From JAUIAI01 sp049680625 (GTDB lineage Bacteria > Pseudomonadota > Gammaproteobacteria > Burkholderiales > Burkholderiaceae_E), in assembly GCA_049680625.1 (NCBI GenBank), contig JBAUID010000072.1:7547-71546 (forward strand): a stretch of 64,000 bases of DNA, given 5' to 3'. Every line of letters starts with the position of its first letter. Positions within the stretch are counted from its first letter, which is position 1. The translations under genes were made by a program, and so were the position numbers. This document shows, piece by piece, positions 33,834 through 41,882 of the stretch. The notes beneath the pieces were generated by a model. It saw nothing but the letters and a program-made list of their open reading frames with translations, was not told the DNA's origin and made no database searches.

Positions 33834-35492
33834 ATGAGCAAAATTTCGGTTTATACCGCCCGCACAGTGCGGACGATGAATGATTCTTTACCCACCGCCA
33901 GTGCCGTTGCGGTGCGTGACGGGCGAATTATTGATGTTGGTTCAATAGAATCGATGCAGCCTTGGTTAAACGCCTTTCCTCATGAAATCGATCGCCGGTT
34001 CGAATCCAAGGTACTCATGCCGGGGCTGATCGACCCGCATCTGCATCCGACTATGGCAGCAATTTTGCTGCCCATGCATTTTGTCACTGCCATGGAATGG
34101 CGACTGCCCTGGAAGACCGTCGCCCCGGTGCTCGGACACGAAAATTTTGTCGCCCGTCTTAAGCAAATCGATCAGGAGCTGCAAGACCCTGATGAACCCT
34201 TGTTCAGCTGGGGCTATCAGTCGATCTGGCACGGAAAGATGAGTCGCCAGATTCTTGACACGGTTTCATTGAACCGGCCGGTAATTGCCTGGCAGCGTTC
34301 TTTTCATGAATTGTTCGTGAATACAGCGGCCCTGAAGTGGATGGGGCTGAGTGAAGCCGACGTAGCTGACCATCCCCAGGTTAATTACGCAAAGGGGCGG
34401 CTGTATGAAACCGGTTTGTCGGTTGCCCTGGCCCGTTTTGCGCCCTACCTTCGAGAACCGGCCCGTTTTCGGGGTGGGTTGGAGCGCCTGCGACAAGCGG
34501 TGCACTTCGGCGGTCAAACCACGATTGGCGACCTGGCGGTTGGCATGTTTGGTGGCGTTGATGCCGAGTGGGACGTACTCACCAAAGTGCTGGACAATGA
34601 CCAAACCCCGTTTCGGGTTCATATGACAGCCCGTGGGGTCAGCCGCGGGGAGGACTTCTCAGACCCGCAGGGTAACCTGGCCAGGCTGCAGGCGTTGCCA
34701 CAACGCAATACCCACCGCCTGTTTTTCAGCGACCACGTCAAGCTGTTTACCGACGGCGGCTTTTTTGCCGAGCTGATGCAACTGCAAGCCCCGGGGTTTA
34801 TCGACGGGCACCAGGGTGAATGGTTAATGGTGCCGGAACAATTCGAGGCCGCAGCGCGCTTGTACTGGAATGCCGGTATGCGGATACACGTGCACTGCAC
34901 AGGCGATCTGGGTCTGGAGCTGGCGCTGGATGTCCTGGAGAAGCTGCAGTTCGAGCGGCCGCGCTTTAACCACCGGTTCACGATCGAACATTTTGGTGTG
35001 TCGACCCCTGAGCAATGCCGCCGGATTGCCGACCTTGGTGCCCTGGTTTCAGCCAATGTCTACTATTTATACGAGTTGAGTGAGGCTTATTGGCAGCACA
35101 GTATCGGCTACGAGCGGGCCAGCACCATGGCTCGTCTGGGAACCCTGGTGAACCAGGGGGTGACGGTGGCCTTGCACTCTGACTTCACCATGGCGCCGGC
35201 CTTGCCGCTTAACAGTGCCTGGGTCGCTACGAACCGGCTTAGCAGTGGGGGAAAGGTGATGGCACCGGCTGAATGCCTGAGTCTGCATCAGGCTATGCGG
35301 GCAATTACTATCGATGCCGCGTATATGTTGGGCCTGGAAAACGACGTGGGCAGTCTGCGGGCTGGTAAAAAGGCAGACTTTTGTGTTCTGGAGGCGGACC
35401 CCTACGAAACGCCGGTCAGCGAGCTTAAAGATATTCCGATCTGGGGTACGGTTTTCGAGGGGAAACCCTTCCCCCTGAAGGGCTCGGTGTAA
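33834..35492 (+). CDS. Amidohydrolase family 3 protein (YtcJ-like)
   Basis: A 552-residue metal-dependent amidohydrolase. The composite domain starts with YTARTVRTMNDSLPTASAVAVRDGRI. The metal-binding LMPGLIDPHLHP follows it. Later metal-site segments are HVHCTGDLGLE, FTIEHFGV and LHSDFTMAP, and the C-terminus returns to the beta-sandwich (VGSLRAGKKADFCVLEADP). YtcJ/NfdA relatives hydrolyse N-substituted formamides or related amides; the substrate here is not known. It starts at 33834 (MSKISVYTA); an upstream TTG is not needed. The CobW-like gene follows after 3 nt, and a GTPase of that type could serve as its metal chaperone. That is an inference from position. Confidence 0.85.
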   Translation: MSKISVYTARTVRTMNDSLPTASAVAVRDGRIIDVGSIESMQPWLNAFPHEIDRRFESKVLMPGLIDPHLHPTMAAILLPMHFVTAMEWRLPWKTVAPVLGHENFVARLKQIDQELQDPDEPLFSWGYQSIWHGKMSRQILDTVSLNRPVIAWQRSFHELFVNTAALKWMGLSEADVADHPQVNYAKGRLYETGLSVALARFAPYLREPARFRGGLERLRQAVHFGGQTTIGDLAVGMFGGVDAEWDVLTKVLDNDQTPFRVHMTARGVSRGEDFSDPQGNLARLQALPQRNTHRLFFSDHVKLFTDGGFFAELMQLQAPGFIDGHQGEWLMVPEQFEAAARLYWNAGMRIHVHCTGDLGLELALDVLEKLQFERPRFNHRFTIEHFGVSTPEQCRRIADLGALVSANVYYLYELSEAYWQHSIGYERASTMARLGTLVNQGVTVALHSDFTMAPALPLNSAWVATNRLSSGGKVMAPAECLSLHQAMRAITIDAAYMLGLENDVGSLRAGKKADFCVLEADPYETPVSELKDIPIWGTVFEGKPFPLKGSV

Positions 35493-35495
35493 ATA

Positions 35496-36446
35496 TTGGT
35501 TGTTGCTGCCGATATTCCGGTGACCGTTATTGGCGGTTACCTCGGGGCCGGCAAAACCAGCTTGCTCTCCCAGCTGTTAAGCGAAGCAGATGGGGTTCGT
35601 CTGGCGGTCCTGGTCAACGACTTTGGCCAGATCAATATTGACCAGGCTTTAATCGAGTCTCAGGACGCTGAAGCGATTGCACTGACCAACGGCTGCGTGT
35701 GCTGCACGATCGCTGATAACCTTGGCGAGACGCTCACATCGCTGACGCAACTCCCGGTACCGCCCCAGCAGGTTGTAATCGAGGCGAGCGGGGTGGCCGA
35801 CCCGGGGAAAATAGGCCTGTATGGCCAGGGTTGGCCCGGATTCCGGCTTGCCGGCGTCGTTACCGTGGCTGACGCCAGCACGGTCAAAATTCGCGCTGAC
35901 GACAAATTTGTCGGCGAACTGGTTCGTCGTCAACTGCGCCATGCGGATGTTATTGCGGCAAGCCATGAAGACTTAATGGATGCGCCGACGGTTCGTGCCA
36001 CCAGGCAATGGTTGGCAGGCTTGGTCGGGCAAACCCCAGTGGTCAGTATCCGCCCAGGGCAATGCGGCGATTGGAAGTGGTTACTGGGTCAACATGATGG
36101 CCAGGCTATCCAACACGTAGCCGATGTACTGGCAGTAGATGCGAACCAACTTTTTGTCTCGGCCGGTGTGCGGTCGACAACACCGCTATCGCGCCGCTGT
36201 CTTGAGGCGGCATTGGCAAAGGTGCCGCTAGGGCTCATACGAATCAAGGGCGTTGTCTGGTTTGACTCGGAGCCAGAGCCGGCGGTTGTCCAGATGATTG
36301 GCCGACGGTGGCAGATTTTGCCGATGAGCGCGGCCGCAGCGCATCCACCTGTGTCAACTCTGGCAGCGATTGGTTTGCAGGGTCAGGTTGAGCCCCAATT
36401 GGTACTAGATGCTTTGATCGTGGGCGCTTCGGCTGACGCAATTTAA
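35496..36446 (+). CDS. CobW/COG0523-like GTPase with an atypical G4 motif
   Basis: A 316-residue P-loop protein of the COG0523 metal-chaperone family. Walker A is GGYLGAGKTSLL (13-24), NDFGQINID follows, and the metal-site motif GCVCC lies at 66-70. EASGVADPGKI is also typical. The usual NKxD guanine-specificity motif is missing: where NKTDL is expected after the hydrophobic strand, this protein has ASHEDL. The CobW C-terminal domain is recognisable but short (VVWFDSEPEP...). The start is TTG at 35496, 3 nt after the amidohydrolase stop. Directly after it lies the DctP remnant, with no spacer. Confidence 0.8.
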   Translation: MVVAADIPVTVIGGYLGAGKTSLLSQLLSEADGVRLAVLVNDFGQINIDQALIESQDAEAIALTNGCVCCTIADNLGETLTSLTQLPVPPQQVVIEASGVADPGKIGLYGQGWPGFRLAGVVTVADASTVKIRADDKFVGELVRRQLRHADVIAASHEDLMDAPTVRATRQWLAGLVGQTPVVSIRPGQCGDWKWLLGQHDGQAIQHVADVLAVDANQLFVSAGVRSTTPLSRRCLEAALAKVPLGLIRIKGVVWFDSEPEPAVVQMIGRRWQILPMSAAAAHPPVSTLAAIGLQGQVEPQLVLDALIVGASADAI

Positions 36447-36447
36447 C

Positions 36448-36744
36448 CGTGGAAAACAACCCGATGACGTTCGTGCCGGTTTAAGCAAAGCGATGGAGCA
36501 AGCCATCGACTATGGTAACAAGTATGCCGCTGCTGAAACAGTATCGTTTCACGAAAAAATTGTCGCTGCTGGTAAAGGCAGTATTGTCAAACCCAGCCCG
36601 GAAGAACTCGACCAGTGGCATGCTGTGATGAAGCCCGTCTGGAAAGAATTCGAATCTGAAATTGGCAAAGGCCTGATCGACGCAGCTCAGGCCGCAAATA
36701 ACAAAAAAGTTCAGCGCAAAGATTACTGGTACTGCTTGAATTAG
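36448..36744 (+). pseudogene. TRAP transporter binding protein (DctP), C-terminal remnant
   Basis: Only the last 98 or so residues of a DctP-type solute-binding protein remain. The reading frame is intact to the TAG and reads QPDDVRAGLSKAMEQAIDYG, then ETVSFHEKIVAAGKGSIVKP and ELDQWHAVMKPVWKEFESEI. The C-terminal helices of DctP proteins have this pattern. It has no start of its own; the first in-frame ATG (36493) is inside the remnant. It begins within 2 nt of the CobW stop, so the upstream two thirds were lost in a deletion that joined the two loci. A hairpin follows. Confidence 0.78.
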
Positions 36745-36768
36745 GGCGGGCTTCGAGGCTCGCCCTAA
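36741..36768 (+). terminator. Stem-loop after the DctP remnant
   Basis: An 8-bp perfect stem (TTAGGGCG and CGCCCTAA), extended by inner pairs, with a small loop; it starts on the TAG stop codon. A hairpin here is common between dctP and dctQ, where it raises binding-protein expression over the permeases. The trailing sequence is only mildly T-rich. Confidence 0.55.
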
Positions 36769-36844
36769 TTGTCTTGGCCGCCGGAAACGGCGCGCCGACC
36801 AGTAGTTGATTTTGCCGTTGGCGTCCAACCCCGAACGGAGGACT

Positions 36845-37171
36845 ACGAAAAAAAAATTTGTTGATCGATTGGAAAAATGAATCATTGTGACTATGTTAGC
36901 CGCGATGACAATTCTGACCTTTGTCCAGGTAGTAATGCGGTACTGGGGTCTGGTGTTATTGGGCATCATCATGGTGGTCATTACGGAAATAGGCATGATT
37001 TCCCCTACCGTCGGGCTCAACCTGTTTGTGACCAGTGGCATTACTGGTATGAGCCTGGTGCAGGTTACCCGCGCCGCATTACCCTGGCTGAGCGTTTTGC
37101 TGTTGTTCCTGGTCATCATTACTTATGAACCGCAAGTCGCGCTGTTTTTGCCGAACATGATTTTTGACTGA
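36845..37171 (+). pseudogene. Chimeric DctQ-DctM remnant of a TRAP transporter, with internal stop
   Basis: GGAGG at 36837 precedes a frame opening ACG-AAA-AAA-AAA, reading KKKFVDRLEK then TGA, then IIVTMLAAMTILTFVQVVMRY. That is the N-terminal helix of DctQ, in which a tryptophan is usual at the TGA position, and ATG is expected where ACG stands. Without a break the frame continues WGLVLLGIIMVVITEIGMIS, PTVGLNLFVTSGITG and ALPWLSVLLLFLVIITYEP, the C-terminal helices of DctM. About 1.5 kb of dctQ and dctM has been deleted in frame. From GTG 36887 a 94-residue membrane peptide is still encodable. Probably non-functional. Confidence 0.78.
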
Positions 37172-37192
37172 TCCGGTGCGATTGACACACAT

Positions 37193-37221
37193 CTGTCGCC
37201 GGCTGGAAAGGCCGGCGACAG
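37193..37221 (+). terminator. Strong stem-loop after the TRAP remnant
   Basis: An 11-bp perfect stem (CTGTCGCCGGC and GCCGGCGACAG) with a 7-nt loop, 22 nt past the stop codon. There is no T-run after it, so it is probably the old 3' end hairpin of the TRAP operon, protecting the mRNA or ending transcription with help. Confidence 0.5.
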
Positions 37222-37406
37222 GTGGGGGCGGGTGTTGCCTGTAAGCGGCAGCCAGGTTCCACTGGGCGTGGTGCGGCTGCCGTTTGTCTTTCTCCGCTCA
37301 CCCGGCAAAAGAAATCACGGCTGATTTCCGTCATTCACTGTCTCGCAAACGCCGTCTATCTGTCTTGCAATACCTCTAGTTACGGCCGGCTGATAAATTG
37401 CCAGCG

Positions 37407-39410
37407 ATGAGCAATCCAGTAACAGAGAACGGTAAACACCGCAAATCGATGAGCGACAAAAACTTGGCGAAGTCACCACCCAATTCCATTGGTCGCGGCG
37501 TTTCAGACCCGGAATCTATTGGCGAACCGAACCGGCAGTTAACCGTTGCCCGCATGGTGCCGTTTCTAGTGGCAGACGGGTTGCTCGCAACGGCAGATGC
37601 TGAGCAAGTCTTGCGGTTTGATGGTTTGTCATCCAAACCGGAGCATGCCCTCGTTTCGCTGGCCAACCGCCGCCTGACGGCTGCCGACAACGCCAAACCG
37701 CTGGATATAGAACGCCTGACTGATTGGGCTGCGGGAAAACTGGTCATGGAGCGGGCGCGAATCGATCCGCTAAAAGTTGATTTGTCGCGGGTCGCTGAGG
37801 TGATGTCCAGTCAGTATGCCGCGCGTTATAAGATTTTGCCGCTGGAAGTAAACGATGGTGCGGTTGTTGTCGCCACGGCAGAGCCGTTTATGTCCGGCTG
37901 GGTACCTGAGCTGGAAAAAATCCTGCGCAAAAAAATTCACCTGGTGTTCGCGAACCCAGCTGATCTAAGCCGTTATATCGTCGAGTTCTTTTCACTGGCC
38001 AAGTCGGTTCGTGATGCGCAAAAGAACGGCTCAGGAAATGCCACTCAAAATTTTGAACAACTTGTCGAGCTGGGGCGCTCCGGTAAAAACCTGGATGCCA
38101 ACGACTCCCATATTGTGACAATCGTCGACTGGTTGTGGGAATATGCTTTTGAGCAGCGGGCCAGCGATATTCACCTGGAGCCACGCCGTGACATGGGCAC
38201 GATCCGTTTCCGGATTGATGGCGTCTTGCACCATGTCTACCAGGTGCCGGCCTCGGTGATGACGGCCATGGTTAGCCGGATCAAGCTTCTGGGGCGGATG
38301 GATCTGGTCGAAAAACGCCGACCACAAGACGGCCGCATTAAAACCCTCATGGATGACGGCCAGGAAATAGAATTGCGTCTGTCGACCCTGCCAACAGCCT
38401 TTGGCGAGAAAATGGTCATGCGTATATTTGATCCGGATGTCCTGGTTAGAACATTCTCCGAACTTGGTTTTGCCCGCGACGAGTTATCACGCTGGAACGA
38501 AATGATCGCCCGCCCCAACGGCATTGTCCTGGTAACGGGGCCAACCGGTTCGGGTAAAACTACCACCTTGTATTCAACCCTCAAACATCTGGCCACAGAC
38601 GAAGTAAACGTGTGTACTGTTGAAGACCCAATCGAAATGGTCGACCCGGCACTTAATCAGATGCAGGTTCAGTCCAATATCGGACTGAATTTTGCCGACG
38701 GTGTCAGAGCGTTGATGCGTCAAGACCCTGACATTGTGATGATTGGCGAGATACGGGATCTCGAAACGGCTGAGATGGCAACCCAGGCCGCGCTTACCGG
38801 CCACCTGGTGTTGTCAACCCTGCACACCAATGACGCACCCTCGGCGGTGACCCGGCTGATTGAACTGGGTATACCGTCTTATCTGTTGAATGCCACCTTA
38901 AACGGTGTGCTTGCGCAGCGGCTGGTGAGAACGTTGTGCCCGGCCTGCAAAGAGCCTATGGAATCGGTCCCCCAGGAACACTGGGAAGCATTGATTCATC
39001 CGTACCAGGCACCAGCCCCCAAGCAAGTGTATCGACCCGTGGGTTGTCTTGAATGTCGAATGACTGGTTTTCGCGGCCGCGCCGGTATCTATGAAATGTT
39101 AACCGTTGACGAGAGCATCCAGTCCGAACTGGCCCGACCCGAACCAAACCTTGAACGTATCCGGCGCAAAGCAATGAAGCGCGGCATGAAACCCCTACGC
39201 CTGGCCGGTGCCCAGAAGATTGCCGCTGGTGTGACGACGTTTGAAGAAGTATTGAAAGTAGCGCCCAGCATTACCCATGACCCTCGCAAGATGGCTAGTC
39301 AGGCAACGTCAGGGGCTCCGAAACCAATAAGTGATAATGCGCCAGCCAGGGGGCCGGCTGAGGGGCAGAATGACGTTTCCGGGCACAAGACGGCTACGTC
39401 AGCGCATTGA
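37407..39410 (+). CDS. GspE/PilB-type secretion or pilus assembly ATPase
   Basis: A 667-residue hexameric ATPase of the type II secretion/type IV pilus family. It has the N-terminal GspE domain (about 90-190), then Walker A GPTGSGKTTTL near residue 378, the Asp box EDPIE, Walker B VMIGEIRDLETAEMA and the His box LVLSTLHTNDAPSA. A tetracysteine zinc site is in CPACK...CLECRMTGFRGRAG. The arrangement is as in PilB and GspE. The first 60 and last 50 residues are low-complexity. No other secretin, pilin or platform gene is nearby, so it stands alone. It could serve a system encoded elsewhere. ATG 37407 is preferred to an upstream TTG. Confidence 0.85.
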   Translation: MSNPVTENGKHRKSMSDKNLAKSPPNSIGRGVSDPESIGEPNRQLTVARMVPFLVADGLLATADAEQVLRFDGLSSKPEHALVSLANRRLTAADNAKPLDIERLTDWAAGKLVMERARIDPLKVDLSRVAEVMSSQYAARYKILPLEVNDGAVVVATAEPFMSGWVPELEKILRKKIHLVFANPADLSRYIVEFFSLAKSVRDAQKNGSGNATQNFEQLVELGRSGKNLDANDSHIVTIVDWLWEYAFEQRASDIHLEPRRDMGTIRFRIDGVLHHVYQVPASVMTAMVSRIKLLGRMDLVEKRRPQDGRIKTLMDDGQEIELRLSTLPTAFGEKMVMRIFDPDVLVRTFSELGFARDELSRWNEMIARPNGIVLVTGPTGSGKTTTLYSTLKHLATDEVNVCTVEDPIEMVDPALNQMQVQSNIGLNFADGVRALMRQDPDIVMIGEIRDLETAEMATQAALTGHLVLSTLHTNDAPSAVTRLIELGIPSYLLNATLNGVLAQRLVRTLCPACKEPMESVPQEHWEALIHPYQAPAPKQVYRPVGCLECRMTGFRGRAGIYEMLTVDESIQSELARPEPNLERIRRKAMKRGMKPLRLAGAQKIAAGVTTFEEVLKVAPSITHDPRKMASQATSGAPKPISDNAPARGPAEGQNDVSGHKTATSAH

Positions 39411-39453
39411 GACCGCCTGCTGCGAGTTTCGATAACTCGCGCTGGCGTAAAGC

Positions 39454-40629
39454 TTACTTGACCAGCTGACGCATCGCACTTTCCAGCCCGTTCAGGGTAA
39501 CCGGGTACATACGTTCGGCCATGATTTCCCGAATCACCGCAATTGACTGACGGTATTCCCATACCCCTTCGGGTTCAGGGTTTAGCCATGCGAACTTGGG
39601 ATATTTTTCGACCAGCCGGCGCAGCCAGACGGCACCCGGTTCTTCATTGTTGTATTCCACAGAGCCGCCGGGTTGCAAGACCTCGTACGGGCTCATGGTG
39701 GCATCACCGACAAAGATAAGACGGTAATCGGAATTGAACTTGCGAATCAGATCCCAGGTACTGGTGCGTTCTGCGTGGCGACGACGGTTGTTCTTCCAGA
39801 CATGGTCGTACACGCAGTTATGGAAGTAATAAAACTCCATGTTTTTGAACTCACTCTTGGCCGCTGAGAACAACTCTTCCGTGCGCTTGATATGGTCGTC
39901 CATCGTGCCGCCGACATCCAGCAGCATTAACACCTTGACCGAGTTGTGGCGCTCGGCAACCATTTTGATGTCCAGGTAACCAGCGTTGCGTGCCGTACTG
40001 GCAATGGTGTCGTCCAGATCGAGTTCGTCTTGTGCACCTTCGCGGGCAAACTTGCGCAGCCTGCGTAGCGCCAGCTTGATGTTCCGGGTGCCCAGTTCAA
40101 CCTGATCGTCGTAGTCGCGGTAGGCGCGTTGTTCCCATACCTTTACCGCGGTCCGGTTCCCTGCCGAAGGCCCACCAACCCGTATACCTTCCGGGTTGTA
40201 GCCACCGTTACCGAATGGAGAGGTGCCATTGGTACCAATCCATTTGTTTCCCCCCTGGTGGCGTTTTTTTTGCTCGTCGAGTAACTCTTTGAGCCTTTCC
40301 ATCAATTTGTCCAGACCACCCATGGCTTCGATCGCGGCCTTCTCCTCCGCCGTGAACTCCCGCTGGAACTGGCGTTTTAACCATTCGAGGGGCAGGTCCG
40401 GAACCAGTTCTTCCAGCGACTGGATGCCTTTGAAATACGAGCCGAATGCTCGGTCAAACTTGTCGAAATTCCGTTCGTCTTTAACCAGGGAGGCGCGCGA
40501 TAGAAAGTAAAATTCGTCAATAGAAGGACCGGTGACCTTCTTTTGCATACCTTCCAGCAGCATTAAGAATTCCTTAATAGAGACCGGCAGGCGGGCAGTG
40601 CGCAGGTGCATGAAAAATTCAATCAGCAT
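39454..40629 (-). CDS. VWA domain protein, CoxE-like
   Basis: A 391-residue protein of the CoxE/YehP group, partners of MoxR AAA+ ATPases. The metal-ion-dependent site in the VWA domain reads LMLLDVGGTMDD (Asp238), with Gly and Thr in place of the canonical DxSxS serines, as is common for CoxE-type proteins. The YYFHNCVYDHVWK and LIFVGDATMSPYE strands follow. The N-terminal half is helical with a charged stretch at about 95-125. MoxR-CoxE pairs mature or activate metal enzymes and complexes. Here an SMR transporter gene separates the two partners. Confidence 0.85.
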   Translation of the reverse strand: MLIEFFMHLRTARLPVSIKEFLMLLEGMQKKVTGPSIDEFYFLSRASLVKDERNFDKFDRAFGSYFKGIQSLEELVPDLPLEWLKRQFQREFTAEEKAAIEAMGGLDKLMERLKELLDEQKKRHQGGNKWIGTNGTSPFGNGGYNPEGIRVGGPSAGNRTAVKVWEQRAYRDYDDQVELGTRNIKLALRRLRKFAREGAQDELDLDDTIASTARNAGYLDIKMVAERHNSVKVLMLLDVGGTMDDHIKRTEELFSAAKSEFKNMEFYYFHNCVYDHVWKNNRRRHAERTSTWDLIRKFNSDYRLIFVGDATMSPYEVLQPGGSVEYNNEEPGAVWLRRLVEKYPKFAWLNPEPEGVWEYRQSIAVIREIMAERMYPVTLNGLESAMRQLVK

Positions 40630-40697
40630 CAGATAACCTCAGAACCAGATTACAGGAGGCACTGGGCCCGCAAACAAGGTTGACGCACCACCAAGGT

Positions 40698-41033
40698 TTA
40701 CGCACCACTTTTCCCTTCAACAAACGACGCATGCAAACCAATGACCCCTGCAACAATCAGCAATATGCTGACCACTTTCAGGGCGGTCAGCGACTCTTTA
40801 AAGTAAACAATGCCAATCACCGCGGTTGCCGCAGTGCCAACCCCCGACCAGATTGCGTAGGTAATGCTCAGGTCGAGTTTGCGCAGGGCAAGGGTGTTAA
40901 ATACGAAAGCCATTCCGAAGCATGCGAACATCACAATTGATGGTGTCAGCCTTGTGAAGCCTTGCGACAGCTTCATATTGGTTGTGCCGATTACTTCAAA
41001 GCAAATTGCGAGTGCGAGTTGAACCCAGTGCAT
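40698..41033 (-). CDS. Small multidrug resistance (SMR) family transporter, EmrE/SugE-like
   Basis: A 111-residue, four-helix inner-membrane protein. The catalytic glutamate is Glu13 in LAICFEVIGTTNMKLSQGF, matching EmrE Glu14. The later helices contain AYAIWSGVGTAATAVIG, seen here as YAIWSGVGTA, and FKESLTALK. SMR proteins exchange protons for hydrophobic cations; the guanidinium-exporter subgroup is also possible. It lies 6 nt after the moxR stop and 68 nt before coxE on the same strand, an unusual place for an exporter. The family name is secure; the substrate is not. Confidence 0.88.
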   Translation of the reverse strand: MHWVQLALAICFEVIGTTNMKLSQGFTRLTPSIVMFACFGMAFVFNTLALRKLDLSITYAIWSGVGTAATAVIGIVYFKESLTALKVVSILLIVAGVIGLHASFVEGKSGA

Positions 41034-41039
41034 TCGAAC

Positions 41040-41882
41040 CTACCGATTGTGGCGAGCCATAAATACCAGGCGTTCAAACAAGTGGACGTCTTGTTCGTTT
41101 TTCAGCAGGGCCCCGTGTAATGGTGGAATAGATTTCTTTCCGTCTTGCTCGCGTAAGGCCTCTGGTGGAATATCTTCAGCCATCAGCAGTTTCAACCAGT
41201 CAACTAATTCTGATGTTGATGGTTTTTTCTTCAAGCCGGGCAGTTCACGCATCTTATAAAAGGCTTCCATGGCTTCGGCAACCAGTTGCTTCTTAATACC
41301 CGGGTAGTGAACGTCAACAATTTTCTGCATCGTGTCACGATCAGGAAACTGGATGTAGTGAAAGAAGCAGCGGCGCAGGAACGCATCGGGAAGTTCTTTT
41401 TCGTTGTTCGATGTGATCATGACAACCGGCCGGTGTTTTGCCTTGATCAGCTCGCGGGTCTCGTAAACATAGAATTCCATGCGATCGAGTTCACGCAGCA
41501 AATCGTTCGGAAACTCGATATCCGCTTTGTCAACTTCGTCGATGAGCAGAACCACCGGCTTGTCCGCGGTAAACGCCTGCCAGAGCACACCCTGGATGAT
41601 GTAGTTCTGAATGTCTTTGACTTTCTCGTCACCGAGCTGAGAATCGCGTAGCCGCGAGACGGCATCGTATTCATAAAGGCCTTGCTGGGCCTTGGTAGTG
41701 GACTTCACATGCCATTGCAGCAAAGGCATTCCAAGGGCTTGGGCCACTTCTTCGGCCAACATGGTTTTGCCAGTGCCGGGCTCCCCCTTAATGAGTAGCG
41801 GACGCTCCAGGGTGATTGCAGCATTAACCGCCAGTTTCAGGTCGTCAGTGGCGACGTATTTTTCTGAGCCTTCAAAACGCAT
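41040..41882 (-). CDS. MoxR family AAA+ ATPase
   Basis: A 280-residue AAA+ ATPase. Walker A is GEPGTGKT (33-40), followed by MLAEEVAQALGMPLLQWHV; Walker B is VVLLIDEVDKAD (110-121). A sensor-1-like MITSNNEKELPDAFLRRCFFHYI (TSNNEKELPD) and the arginine finger region follow. MoxR proteins act as chaperones for the assembly of metal-containing enzymes together with VWA partners, and the CoxE-like protein downstream fits this. The operon order is moxR-SMR-coxE. Confidence 0.9.
   Translation of the reverse strand: MRFEGSEKYVATDDLKLAVNAAITLERPLLIKGEPGTGKTMLAEEVAQALGMPLLQWHVKSTTKAQQGLYEYDAVSRLRDSQLGDEKVKDIQNYIIQGVLWQAFTADKPVVLLIDEVDKADIEFPNDLLRELDRMEFYVYETRELIKAKHRPVVMITSNNEKELPDAFLRRCFFHYIQFPDRDTMQKIVDVHYPGIKKQLVAEAMEAFYKMRELPGLKKKPSTSELVDWLKLLMAEDIPPEALREQDGKKSIPPLHGALLKNEQDVHLFERLVFMARHNR

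Noticed and set aside
36481..37119. A 212-codon minus-strand frame over the TRAP remnants
   Set aside because: The plus strand matches DctP and DctM; the minus frame has no recognisable motif and long open frames are expected opposite decayed GC-rich genes.
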